Assembly: GCA_949825045.1 (NCBI GenBank)
Contig: OX463816.1
Span: 14,565,579-14,629,578, forward strand
Direction of reading: 5' to 3'
Length of the DNA stretch: 64,000 nt
From: Argyresthia goedartella
Lineage: Eukaryota > Arthropoda > Insecta > Lepidoptera > Argyresthiidae
Part shown: in pieces, positions 1 through 10,900 of the stretch
Position numbering within the stretch: position 1 is the first letter of the stretch
Layout of the letters: every line of letters begins with the position of its first letter
The notes under the pieces: model-generated
What the model was told of the DNA's origin: nothing
What the model saw: only the letters and a program-made list of their open reading frames with translations
Database searches by the model: none
Made by a program: the position numbers and the translations under genes

Positions 1-1640
1 CGCCGACGATTTGGTAATCCTCATCACAGGTAAATTCGCGAGCACAGTATGCAACCTTAAACAAACAGCTCTTCGCATCGTGGAGCGCTGGTGTTTAGAA
101 TATGACCTGGCGGTTAACCCAACAAAAACAGAAATGGTCATGTTCACTAACAATAGGGCTCTTGGTAGGTATACCCTACCTAAGCTCTTTGGAACGGAAC
201 TCCAGCTAGCAACTGAGGTGAAGTACCTGGGCATAACCTTGGACAGCAAGCTCAACTGGAGTAGCCACATCGACAACAAACTAAAGAAGGCGAGTATTGC
301 TTTCTAGCAGTGTCGGAGAATGGTGGGGAAAAAGTGGGGACTTTCTCCCAACATCATTCTTTGGCTGTACGTAACGGTGATCCGTCCTCTTGTCTGCTAC
401 GGAGCTGTGGTGTGGTGGACCAGGACCAAACTAACCACAATGGTAAGCAAACTCCAAAGCTTCCAAAGGCTGGCCTGCATGGCTATCACAGGTAGTATGA
501 GAACTACTCCAACAGCAGCAATGGAGGCCATGCTGTGTCTTCCGCCACTCCAGCTGTATATTAAGCAGGAGGCCGCGTCATCTGCGGTGAGACTCAACAC
601 CTTAGGACTTTGGAGGAAAAACAGGACCTCACACACCGCCATCCTAGGGGAAGTTTACAAAAAAATTCCCATCTCTATGGCTTGCAGTGACAGAATCCCT
701 AAACAATTTGTTTTTGACAAAAAATACAATATACAGTTACATGAAGACCATCGGGTTGAGGGGCTCGACGTTAAAGAGCTCAGAATTTTTACCGATGGTT
801 CAAAAACTGAAGCAGGCACTGGTTCAGGCACCTTCTCGGAGGACCTAAACATCAAGATAGCCATTCCACTGGGTGCCCATAATACTGTCTTTCAAGCTGA
901 ATGCATGGGCATCATCTCTAAAGGTAAGAGATTCCTCCATTCGAATCCTCTCGGATAGCATGGCCGTCCTACAAGCCCTAAATAGCAACACTAACTCAGG
1001 GCTAATCTACGAGTGTCACAAACGACTAATGGAGGTATGTCAACATAACCGCGTAATCCTTCAATGGATAAAAGGACACAGCGGATCAAGAGGTAACGAT
1101 GCAGCGGATGAGTTGGCGCGTAAAGGATCCAGCTTGACAGCGTATGGTCATCATCCCTCTTACCTTCAAGATGGTACGCTCATTTCTGAGAGAGTCGACC
1201 AGGAATGATCATGCCACTCTTTGGAAAAACCATGAGGAGTGCAGGCAGGCCAAGCTGGCCTTGCCGTCCCCTAGCGCTAGGCTGGCTAAGACCTTGCTTC
1301 GACTTAGTAGGCCGCGCATGCGACTGGTAACTGCAGCACTTACTGGCCATGGTTTCTTTAATAAACATCTATATGTCCTAGGTGTTACTGACAGCCCCCT
1401 TTGCAGAGCCTGCTTGGAGGCAGAAGAAACGGCTGCTCACGTCCTCATGGAGTGCACAGGAGTAGCGGACTACAGGGCTAAACACCTCGGTCAATCGAGG
1501 GACCTTCCAGGGATAGTCGGTAACGTAAAGGGCCTACTGGCGTTCCTGGAGGAGTTGGGTTGGCTCGAATGATGTCGCATTCCCACCCACACGCAAAATA
1601 GGCGCTTTAGTCGTCGAGTTGCGGAAACCAGCCCGTCTTA
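1..1640 (+). pseudogene. Non-LTR retrotransposon 3' half: RT C-terminus, RNase H, terminal zinc motif (broken)
   Basis: The window opens on the ADD of a reverse-transcriptase F/YADD box (bases 2-10), followed by the usual RT tail (VNPTKTEMV, KYLGITLDSKLNW). An RNase H domain follows: IFTDGSKTEAG near 790-820, an AEC box near 895, the ISDSMAVLQAL segment near 945-980, and HSGSRGNDAADELA near 1078-1115. A C-terminal CRAC-x(n)-HVLMEC zinc-type motif lies at 1406-1455 and the frame ends at 1572. An RT followed by RNase H and a Cys/His tail is typical of I/LOA-like members of the Jockey group. The copy is dead: an in-frame stop at 305, a frameshift near 930 inside RNase H and another near 1170-1200. 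The 5' part lies outside the window. It sits in same-window flank downstream of the Nup214-like exons, probably inside an intron of that gene and antisense to it. Confidence 0.85.
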
Positions 1641-2667
1641 CAATTGACAATATGGCTGGAAAAGATTGATCAGGTAACCAGATGATTTCATTCATTTGGA
1701 CTCATGTGCTGCCCGAGTCGATATGTTCGCAAAACTGAGAAAAAAATAGTGAGCATGTGCTGCTTTAGAAGTGAATATATTCTTGTGCTCTTTACTTATT
1801 ATGATTATACATGCTGATTTTGTATTTGAGGTATAATTAATACAATTGAAAATGTGAAGAAAACAGTGAAACAATATGTGCCCGCGAACTGATAAATAAA
1901 AACGCAATAACTTTAGATTGCGGCCGGGTGGTCGAATAACTGACATGATGAATGAAATATATTTTTCTTCTTTATTTTTGCTTTGAGTATAAGATTCATG
2001 ATTGTAGACCTGTATTAACATTTGGGGATCTGATATTCCTGCACTGTTAGTTTACAGCCGCACATATATTATTTAATGCTGTGAAAAATGTCCATGTGGC
2101 CGCAATCTAACTGGTTGTCAGTAGAAGGGGTCAGTTTGCGGCCCTATCAAAAATGGATGGAAAACAGGTGATCACTGATCTCTAAGTGATTTTGCGTACA
2201 TCAATTTTTATCATTTCTATACTACTATATTCCAGTCAAAGTAGTCATTGGAGGTTGCATGAATTGAGCTGAAAATACTCATCAAAATCTTCACCAAGCC
2301 CACTACTGGTAAAAAAAATATTCAAAGCCAAAGGTGAAAACATTGTTTTTTTGCATTTTTCTGGTAAATGGTATGTTTAATCAAAAAACAGTTTAACATT
2401 AAGTTGGCAATCATAATATAATGTACAAAAAATATTTTTTCACCTTTTCCTGTTAATCATCATTAATGAGATATTGCAAATCTATAAGTCAAACAGTCGT
2501 TTTTTTACAGACAGAAAAACATATTTCTCCCTCTTATCTACACTCCAACCGCACAATGACCCTACATTATATTATAAACAACAATCTAGATGTATATTGT
2601 GCATCTGATGCTGGGATAGATTCCTACACTACATAGTTTCTGATCATTATTTTAAGTATTTTCTTAC
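1641..2667. other. AT-rich intron sequence, no recognisable gene
   Basis: This is probably intron 2 of the Nup214-like gene, downstream of its exon 2 on the minus strand. It is AT-rich with short homopolymer runs. A 109-codon antisense reading frame at 1692-2021 has no family motif and AT-driven composition, so it is not called. No repeat shared with the rest of the window was noticed. Confidence 0.5.
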
Positions 2668-2806
2668 CTGAAAGAGTGCCATCAGGAGATGCTACAAAAA
2701 CAATGCCATATTTACTGGCAGCAGCCACCAAGCTGTACCCACGATTTGGCAACGCATTGCTTGTGTTGAACACTTTGATCTTACGTTGCAGCTTATAAAG
2801 TAATGT
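2668..2806 (-). CDS. Nup214: Nup214-like exon 2
   Basis: 139 bases between a CCAG acceptor (2808-2807) and a GTAAGA donor (2667-2666). It carries the first propeller strands, including SKYGIVFVASPDG. It leaves phase 1 for the next exon, which is outside the window or not recognised. Confidence 0.65.
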
Positions 2807-3032
2807 CTGGAAAATGAAATGTTTGCCTTGTAAAAACACCAACCTAATAACCTAACCTAATAAAGATTTAGTTATGGTCATGGGCATTATGTATAGTAAA
2901 AGTTAACTTATCAGTTTATTAATAGGTAAAATCAAGGAACTAGTAATGGTTTAGGCTTAGGGTTACTACAAGTTACATAGCTGCGATGCTTACCGGTTGG
3001 TCTACGGAGTTAGGGCCAAATTGTACTTCCAT
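2668..3032 (-). CDS. Nup214: Nucleoporin Nup214-like, N-terminal two exons (gene continues off the left edge)
   Basis: Join 3032-2994 and 2806-2668 on the minus strand. Exon 1 encodes MEVQFGPNSVDQP and ends at a GTAAGC donor. Exon 2 begins after TTTTCCAG and ends at GTAAGA, adding 46 codons plus one base. The joined peptide has the pattern YKLQRKIKVFNTSNALPNR, then SLVAAASKYGIVFVASP. This matches the start of Nup214 beta-propellers: an F-x-F/Y-K-L/h-x-K-I opening strand, then LLAVS-x-K/R-x-G-L/I-x-F-A-G. Nup214 sits on the cytoplasmic face of the nuclear pore, where its propeller helps recruit the mRNA-export helicase. The start fits because the upstream region 3050-3300 is non-coding with a TTTTATAAG box about 20 bases before the ATG. 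Later exons should lie left of base 1. The family call rests on about 55 residues recognised by eye. Confidence 0.65.
2994..3032 (-). CDS. Nup214: Nup214-like exon 1
   Basis: Thirteen codons from ATG at 3032 to a GTAAGC donor at 2993, phase 0. It was too short to show as an open reading frame. It is supported by the match in phase to exon 2 and by the start position expected for the family. Confidence 0.55.
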
Positions 3033-3430
3033 GGCTAAATGTTAGGTCTCCACTTATAAAATAATGTTCCGCCCCCTTATCGACACTGTGGACTATTTTA
3101 CAAAACTGTTCCTCTCGAGAAAGAATCACTAGAACGCACAAACGCAATGTTTTAGGTCAGTTTGGTGTTCAATTCAAAACAATACGGTCGTCTTAGTCTT
3201 GCCTGTCACCCTGTCACTCAGGTGTCTGTCAGTCAATCAAGCAGCCAGCAGTTGCCGCACGCTGGTGTAGTTTAGTACAGCGTTTTATGTCTTTACACGG
3301 TCAAAAAAAACAACGTTGTTTTAACCAGGTTAAAATAGAAGCGTGGTTCAATTACGTTTCAAAATAGACACGATGGGTTCAAACAGGAAAAAGTTCAATA
3401 TTGCACCACAAGATGGCGTAATGGTAAAGT
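3033..3430 (-). promoter_or_regulatory. Candidate promoter of the Nup214-like gene
   Basis: On the minus strand this stretch has a TTTTATAAG box at about 3051-3060 and a GTCGATAAG near 3080 resembling half of a DRE. A CGCCATCTTG at about 3409-3420 resembles the YY1/Pho site. All are weak single-motif matches, and the transcription start cannot be fixed from sequence alone. Confidence 0.25.
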
Positions 3431-3599
3431 AATCTTGACTCGAATGAGACAGACAGATGGCGTTACTTATTCTAACTTTTTGCCTTTTTGATAACCCCTC
3501 AAATTATTTTTGATTTTATCAGGGGTCGGTATTTTGAACCTTATGCCATTGCAATAATATTCAAAACCTATAACGGGATTTTGGGTACTGTAGTACCCA

Positions 3600-3905
3600 A
3601 GTTTGCTCGAAGGGAATAAATAATATTATTAGAGAACCATGGAAAGCAGCTTGCTCGGTGTTCTGCTTTTAGACCGGATCCTCAATACAGAGCTAGGATA
3701 AAGATAATAGATGTAGCTCAGAAGGCTGCAAAATTAAAGTGGGTCTGGGCCAACCACGTTGCTTGAATACAGCCGAATCGTAGGGCCAAGAAAGCCACAG
3801 ACTACAGATAAGAACTGGATGGATGGGATCGGATAGAGTGGAAAAGTGGAAGAGAGGCCTTAGGTCAGAAGGAGGACATAATAGGCTCTTAATAAAAGAT
3901 GATTA
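3600..3905 (+). pseudogene. RTE-type non-LTR retrotransposon 3' remnant
   Basis: Reading 3660-3900 in shifting frames gives a DVAQKAAKLKWVWANHV-like string (near 3710-3765). This resembles the C-terminal KLKWQWAGHVAR signature of RTE-clade polymerases, followed by a broken W-x-DW-type tail. Only about 80 residues' worth remains, with several stops and shifts. Confidence 0.5.
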
Positions 3906-4109
3906 ATAAATCATATTGTTTTCTAAAAAAAATTGATCTGTCGCCTAAATTGCATCACTAAATAATATAAAATTGGTCATTTAAAATTAATTTAAAATCA
4001 CTAAGAAATAAAATTTGGTCAAGTTATTAAATTGATTACCTAAATAGTAGATAGGCCACATAATGTGTATCGCCAAACTTTTGCAAATTGGTTAGCGATT
4101 GAGGGTTTT

Positions 4110-4185
4110 TATTCTTACATGTGTCAACCTAACGCAAAGGCTAACGGGGCCTTCGCTTCGCTTACCGCATCAAGCCTTAGTAGGG
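4110..4185 (+). repeat. Partial copy of the GC-rich MITE core
   Basis: The string CAACCTAACGC...GGGGCCTTCGCTTCGCTTACC is a truncated copy of the core found in full at 4500-4590, 14035-14115 and 16720-16800. No terminal inverted repeat could be matched around this copy. Confidence 0.5.
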
Positions 4186-4321
4186 AAGACATTTTGATGC
4201 ATTATTAGGTAAAATATCTATCGTTTTGATTTATTTCTTACGGACTAGGGTATAGCAGTTTAGTGTCATAATTTACAAAATTTAGGTGACAGACAATATT
4301 ATTCCTATATATTATTATAAT

Positions 4322-4622
4322 TTAAAGGCTTGTGTGTAAACAATTACCAAAAAATTCTAAAATTTACTACCAATAAATTCAAAATTACTGCCAGAATGGA
4401 TAAATGATCACCAAATTATGTTTGGATAAACAATCACCAAACTTCTTTTTATGTTTTGTGTACTTAAGTTTATGTTTTAAGTATTTTTTGTTCTTCTTAC
4501 ATGTTCAACCTAACACTAAGGATAAAGGGGGCTTCGCTTCGCTCACCCTCACCTAAGCTACCGCAGTATTTTGCCCTGATATTTTCGATTTTTATTTTAA
4601 AATATTTTGGTGATCATTTAAA
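4322..4622 (+). mobile_element. MITE family C copy 1 (GATCACCAAA units plus GC-rich core)
   Basis: It begins GGCTTGTGTGTAAAC and has several units of the type ATTACCAAA/GATCACCAAA. The core CTTCGCTTCGCTCACC...ACCTAAGCTACCGCAG follows, and the end is TTTTGGTGATCATTTA, an inverted match to the unit. It is related over about 300 bp to 13856-14162 and 16555-16862. The Jockey-like element at 4628 begins at its right end. Confidence 0.7.
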
Positions 4623-4627
4623 TTGAA

Positions 4628-7381
4628 CACGAAGTAAACAGCCTAATAAAACTACACAACCTGGACATATTACTGGTAACAGAAACCCACCTCACAGACA
4701 ACGTTGACTTCAGGCTGAAAGGATACTGCACATATACAACTCACCACCCTGATAATACCTCTCACGCGGGAAGCGCGATCCTTATCAAGAATAACCTGAA
4801 ACACCACCAACTACCTGCATTTCGGACTGCACAAATACAGGCAACAACAATTTTGGTCCATGACAAACATGGCTCTCTGACCCTATCATCCATATACTGC
4901 CCGCCAAAAAAGAAAAGAATAGCTGAAATTGATGATGAAGTTTTTACGGCTTACTTCAAGACCCTGGGAAACAGATTCATCGCTGGAGGTGATTGGAATG
5001 CGAAAAACACTGTATGGGGCTCCCGATTGACAGTAACTCGAGGAAGCAACCTTAAGAAAAGTGTTGACAAAAACAATCTTGATGCCCTTACCACATGTCA
5101 ACCGACTTATTGGCCTACAGATCCCAACAAGTTGCCTGATTTACTGGATTTCTTCATCTACAAGGGAATACAGTCTTACTATTTGAAGGTGGAAAGCTGT
5201 CTTGATTCATCCTCAGACCATACACCAGTCATTGCCACCATCAGCACCACATTGATTGATAGACCAGCAAATCCCTTCCTATACAACAAAAATACTGACT
5301 GGGATAAATTTCGGCAGTACCTACTTAGAGGAAAACATTACTCTGAAAGTTCCCCTAAAAACTGAAGATGATGTCGAATCGGCCACTGTCTACATCACAA
5401 ACCTATTAAAAACTGCAGCCTGGCTTATTACACCACTGGATAGAAAATTTTGTAAGACCAACCGCAACCTCCCCCAGGAAGTCAGACGCAGAGTAATGGA
5501 AAGAGGCAACTTAGAAGAATATGGCACTCTACCCGACACCCGCTAGACAAGAAGGCTTTCAAGAAAGCAGCTGCAGATCTGAAATTATTTCTAGCAGAAA
5601 TCGAAAACGGCACAGTGCAACAACAATTAGAGTCGCTAAGCCCCAAAGCAAATAACGAACATTCCCTGTGGAAAGCCATTAAGTTCAGTTATAAACCACA
5701 GCTAGCACAGTACCCGCTAAAAAGAGATGATGGGACATGGGCAAAAACAGGCGAGGAGAGAGCCGAGGCGTACAGAGTCTTTTTAAGCGACGTGTTCACA
5801 CCAAACACCAGTGCAGAGAGTGACAGGATAGACGAAGAAATTAGATCCATTCTCGAAAGTGACCTACAACTCAGCCCACCACTACGCTGCTGTTCTCCCA
5901 AGGAAGTTCGTCAGACAATACTGAACCTAGAACTTAAAAAGGCGCCGGGATTTGATTTGATTACAGCTGAGGTTTTGCGACAAATACCAAAAAAGTGCAT
6001 AATGTTCCTTAACCAACTATTTAATGGTATTCTACGGACTTCACACTATCCCGCAATATGGAAGGTCTCCCAAATAACAATGGTTCCGAAACCTGGAAAA
6101 CCAGAGCATATGGTATCATCCTATAGACCAATAAGCCTGCTGCCGTTGCTGTCCAAAGTATTCGAGAAGATAATATCGCGCCGTTTGAACGACTGTATGA
6201 AAAGCAACAAAATTATTCCAGATCACCAGTTCGGCTTCAGAAGTCACCACTCGACAATAGAGCAGGTACACAGAGTGTGCGAAAAAATACGTACTTCGCT
6301 GGAAGAAAAGGAATACTGTTCTGGAGTATTTCTGGATGTACAGCAAGCGTTTGTTAAGGTCTGGCATGAAGGACTACTATTCAAGCTGAAGAACCTACTA
6401 CCGCATAATATGTATCTTCTTCTAAAGTCCTACATAGAAAGTCGGATATTTTATGTCAAAATCACATTCTCGGAACATTCTCGGAAATCAAAGCTGGAGT
6501 ACCACAAGGATCAGTTCTGGGGCCTACTTTGTACCTGATCTATACCTCAGATGTGCTAGAATCGAAAACTGTGATGACAGCTACTTTTGCAGACGACACT
6601 GCTGTGTTGACCTCTAGCAAAAACCCAGAGACAGCATCAAAAACCCTGCAAAAGCATCTAGATAAAGTGCATGGCTGGATGGAAAAGTGGAGAATAAAAG
6701 CCAGTGCAATCAAATCACTTCACCTTCACATTGAGGAAAGGCGATTGCCCATCAGTAAAACTTGGTGAAGATGTTCTGCCACATAAGACAGTTGTAAAGT
6801 ACCTAGGTTTCCACTTGTACAGGCGACAAACCTGGCGAGAGCACATCCAGAAGAAAAGAGACGAGCTGAACCACAGAAGTCGGTCCCTCCAGTGGCTCAT
6901 GAGTAGGCAGTCTCGGCTGTCAGTTAACAATAAATTGCTTATTTAAAAATCGATACTGAAGCCAGTCTGGACCTATGGAATACAGCTGTTGGGGAAAGCA
7001 AGTCACTCCAATGTGGAAATACTTCAAAGATATCAGAACTACGTCCTCAAAAGCATCGTCAACGCACCATGGTTCACCAGAAACGATGAAGTACACAAGT
7101 ACCTACGGATGCCTACTGTCAAAGAAGAAGTTAACCACCTGACCAAAACCTATGAGGGAAGGATTAACCGCCACCAAAACGAGCTTGCTTCGGCACTGGG
7201 CGCTCCCCCTACTATAAGACGGCTGAAGAGGAAGCATGTATGGGACGCCATCTAACCCACACTTATTAGGCACCCGACAGTGGAAGGGATTGCCTAGCAC
7301 GCCACTTAATCATGCACCAGAACTGCTTAAAGTGTACGCACTGATTGCACGTTAGCACAAAAATAGTAAAAAAAAAAAAAT
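4628..7381 (+). pseudogene. Jockey-like non-LTR retrotransposon, 5'-truncated and frameshifted, with poly-A tail
   Basis: The reading frame opens inside the endonuclease (LLVTETHL near 4664, with the catalytic Glu; GGDWNAKN near 4985; SSDHTPV near 5210). It then moves through a linker and RT. In the RT, KAPGFDLITAEV lies near 5940, SSYRPISLLPLLSKVFEKI near 6115, DHQFGFRSHHST near 6220 and FADDTAVL near 6585. It ends with HVWDAI at 7255. A run of 13 A at 7368-7380 marks the 3' end. Coding is broken by a stop at 5363 and frame changes near 5380, 5600, 6500-6530 and 6700, so no active polymerase can be made. The EN plus RT order without RNase H and the poly-A tail fit the Jockey clade. No convincing target-site duplication was found. 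Confidence 0.88.
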
Positions 7382-7548
7382 GTAGCGTAATTGAAATACC
7401 TACATGTGAAAATGAAGTTGAAGAGTTCGTATTTTGTTTGGCTAGGCATTATGTGGAAGCCACATATAGAAACAAATATCGCTACGGTCCATTTACTACA
7501 TATTATATCTAACTAACTAGCTGGTATCTTACCTAAGAAATAAAAAGA

Positions 7549-7652
7549 AACACAATTCTGTACTTAAACCGGAAAATTAAGAAAATTCTTTATTATCCAA
7601 AACACAATTCTGTACTTAAACCGGAAAATTAAGAAAATTCTTTATTATCCAA
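7549..7652. repeat. Perfect 52-bp tandem duplication spanning the SDR stop codon
   Basis: Bases 7549-7600 and 7601-7652 are identical (unit begins AACACAATTCTGTACTTAAA). The right copy carries the last codons and TAA of the dehydrogenase gene. The left copy lies in its 3' UTR and repeats the same codons after the stop. Confidence 0.95.
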
Positions 7653-7953
7653 TAGCGTACAGTTTCTGGTAGAGGTAGTTTCAAGATACTGTAATAAAAT
7701 GTATATCGCCATGATTCCACTTTGTAAACCGGCTTAGGTTTTTCATCATTGATTGCTTTCATAAATGTTTCGATTATATTTTGGTCCTTCAGGCAATCAT
7801 AGCTCATGTTTCTGGCTACAGGCTGCAGATAGGTTGCCAGTGATTTTATCCGCTTCTCATATAGAACTTTCTGCTTTTCGTTGAGATTTTCCAGCATTAT
7901 TTTACTTTTGTTGACCTGTGCTGACATCAGGTTGCTGGCTCCGACAAAACCAC
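7616..7953 (-). CDS. SDR exon 4 (C-terminus)
   Basis: It follows an ATATTTCAG acceptor at 7954 and reads GFVGASNLMSAQ through NFLNFPV to TAA at 7618-7616. The last codons lie within the 52-bp tandem duplication. Confidence 0.85.
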
Positions 7954-10900
7954 CTGAAATATTATGGTGCGGGTGGTTAAGATGGGCACAGCGAAAAAAA
8001 ATATATATGTAGTTAATTAGTGTCCCCACCGATGCCTTTGCCCTTTAAAGTACTAATATAAAAAACGCCTATTGAACAAAAAACTTATATGGCTAAGTAT
8101 GTAGGTACTACACAGAACTTTAATTAGGCGCGCTAAGCGATCCTATCACTTACATTGGTATTTTTTTTGGGGAAACTATTACACCTTGCATTACTCTTAA
8201 TGCAAGGTGTAATTAGAGCTTTGATATATAGTGTCTTGTGAGTTGTGTTGATGTCGTACGTGACGATATCGTAGAATTGACTATATCATGAAATAGCCAA
8301 CCATGGTTGAATTAGAACTTATGAAATATTTTAGGGCAAAACTCTGCATTTTAGGTGAAGACTAAAGGGGGCGAGCGCAGCAAAGCCCCCGAATAGTCTT
8401 CGTGTTAGTTTTACACAAAACACACCACTCCATAAAAATGCTTTTAAAATTTAATAATTGACTATATCATGAAATTATTGCCATTTTATGAAATTATCAA
8501 TCCATGGTTGGCTATTTCATGAAATGCATTCTACAATATAGCTATGACATTGACATAGTGATGTTTAGTTTCCGCCGATAGGTATCAGTGAAATCTTATT
8601 TTCTAAATAAAATTAAAAAATAACAGATAAAATAAAGCCAGCAATATTTGAAAATCGGAGTTTTTGTCTTAGGAGGTGTTGTAGGTACCACAGTACAATA
8701 ATTACAATTCCTATACAAGTTCTCAAGAGACATCACCTTTCGCGCGGCTTTACAAAGCTACGCTTTCTGTTAGTTTACCTGGAATAAATCCGACTACGAT
8801 CAGCCCCTGATACAAATACTCCAGTCGCAGCGCCTTCGTCAAGCCAAGTAAGCCAGCCTTGCTAGCGCTGTAGGGCCCGAAACCAGGCAACGGTTGCAGG
8901 CCGCAATGGCTGGCGACATTGATTATCCTGGGCAATATGGAGACCTGTAAAAACAAACTTGCGTTCAAATATTAACCAGGTTTGGCGGGAAAACGTTTGT
9001 ATTTTTTTATGTAATTATTTTTATATATCTAATACCTAATAGTTCGGATATTTGGAAAAAAAAGAAAGCCAATATTAAATATTCAATACAAAAGTTTGTT
9101 TTATTTTACCAGTGACATCTGCATCAAAACAAAGGTAAGGTGGGGTGGGGTTGACGTGGAACTTCCAGCCGTGGTCTGCTTAATTGTATAAAGCATAACA
9201 TAACCCGCGACCCCCGCCCGTCAAAAAACGACCTATTGTTACGCAAGGTAAGACCTTAATTCCCTTTGGGATATAAATCCCCTTACAAACTCTATGGCTA
9301 TGAATGTAGGTACTCTACATTTGTATTTGTAAGGCTGTTACCTCCAAAGCACTCCTCTTGAGGTCAGGCACAAATGCCTTGATAACCCTCATGGCGCCTA
9401 GCAAGTTGATATTGATAGTTTCTTCGATCATCTCCATCGTTTGACACTCGAAATCTCCTATGGTCATCACTCCTGCGTTGTTCACGATGGCGTACAGTCC
9501 TGGAATAAAACGTAACTGTATCTATTTAAAGGCATGGTATAACTGAGTCAGCAAGACTGATTTTTTTCAGTTTTAGTAAACAGACCATTTATAGGTAAAG
9601 GGAATATTAATTAAACTGCATATCAAAAATACTGATTTAAGCTTTGGTCTGGTGATCATGACGCACAACGCTGCGATATGCGGTATGCGTTGCCGGACAC
9701 TCAATCATATGAAAAACGTCGAGAATGTTCTCTTGTTCCGTCGCAGTCTGCGTCAGCGGCGAGGGGCAAGCGCGGTGAAGTGGGGAGGTGTACTGCCGCA
9801 CAGCGCGGCGTCATTCTCGGTTCAACGCTGCGGTGTGCGGTGTGCTTCACGGGTCAACAATATGGAATTTTTCGAAGACAATTTAATAGAATTCGTTCGC
9901 AACTATCCTTCTTTATTGTCTATTCAGAAGCAGTAACAATTCTTCTTCTTCCTCCTCTTCAAGCAAAGCACAAATTACAGAAAAATTGTTCATGTTCACG
10001 TCTACCTTGGTAGCTGCGGCAAAATCAACTGACCACCTCTCCGCAGAGACGCTAACTGCTGCGTCGTGACGCTGCGTTGCGACGCATACCGCAGCGTTGT
10101 GCGTCATGATCACCAGACCAAAGCTTTACGCAGCAAATATCCTTTATATTTGCTGAGGTAGCTTAGGTGAAGTATAAAGGGGGTGAGCGAAGCTAAGCAC
10201 CCTTTATTATTTGTGTTAGGTTCAACAGGTAAGAACAACAACAAATACTTAAAACATAAACTAAAGTACTTATCAAATATTTAAAACATAAAAAGTGTTT
10301 TTGCTGATCCTTTTTTGCTGCGCAAATCAGTATTTTTGATGTGCGATTAAATACCAGCCATTTGTAAATAATAGTGGGCTATCGAGGGCAATTGGCCATC
10401 TCTGGGTGTAGCATTTTTTATTCGCATTCAACAACAATTTCAGTTCCCAAAACTTGACTACGGCAAATAATAGTTATGTATTTTTCCTATACCTACCTCT
10501 GTATGTATTAATAATAATAATAATAATATGTTTACTTTCCAGAATCATTTACAATGAATGATTCTAAAATATTAAGTATTCTGTTTAAATTGAAAACCTA
10601 TGCTAAATACAATTAATTACAAATAAAAACATGACCATAATGGATGTAGGTATGTATGTAAGTATGTATGTATGTATGTATGTAGGTATGTAAGCGTGCA
10701 TGCATGCATGTCTGTAGGTATGTAATGTATGTATGCATGTTCATCTGCAGCACCAGAACATCTAAACTACTTATCAGAATTTTGAAAAATGAGGTATCGT
10801 TAGAAGCGTCTTGATCGTCCATAAATGTCAAATTTTTTTTTTAAAACAAGGCCGTGTTGGATATCAAAGTAGTTAATTAGCACATTCCAAATATATACAA

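Larger units (their letters stand above)
9613..10350. mobile_element. MITE family B copy 1, split by a nested element
   Basis: The left terminus AACTGCATATCAAAAATACT and right terminus AGTATTTTTGATGTGCGATT form an imperfect terminal inverted repeat. The interior (10141-10240) has the GC-rich core in minus orientation. A 486-bp second element (9640-10125) interrupts the copy. Other copies are at 13287-13521 and 38746-38973. It lies in SDR intron 1. Confidence 0.75.

Noticed and set aside
1692..2021. 109-codon antisense frame
   Set aside because: AT-rich composition, no motif, no splice context matching the Nup214-like gene.
4619..7394. AATTGAA at both sides of the Jockey-like element as target duplication
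   Set aside because: The right copy is separated from the poly-A by eight unmatched bases and the word is AT-rich, so it may be chance.
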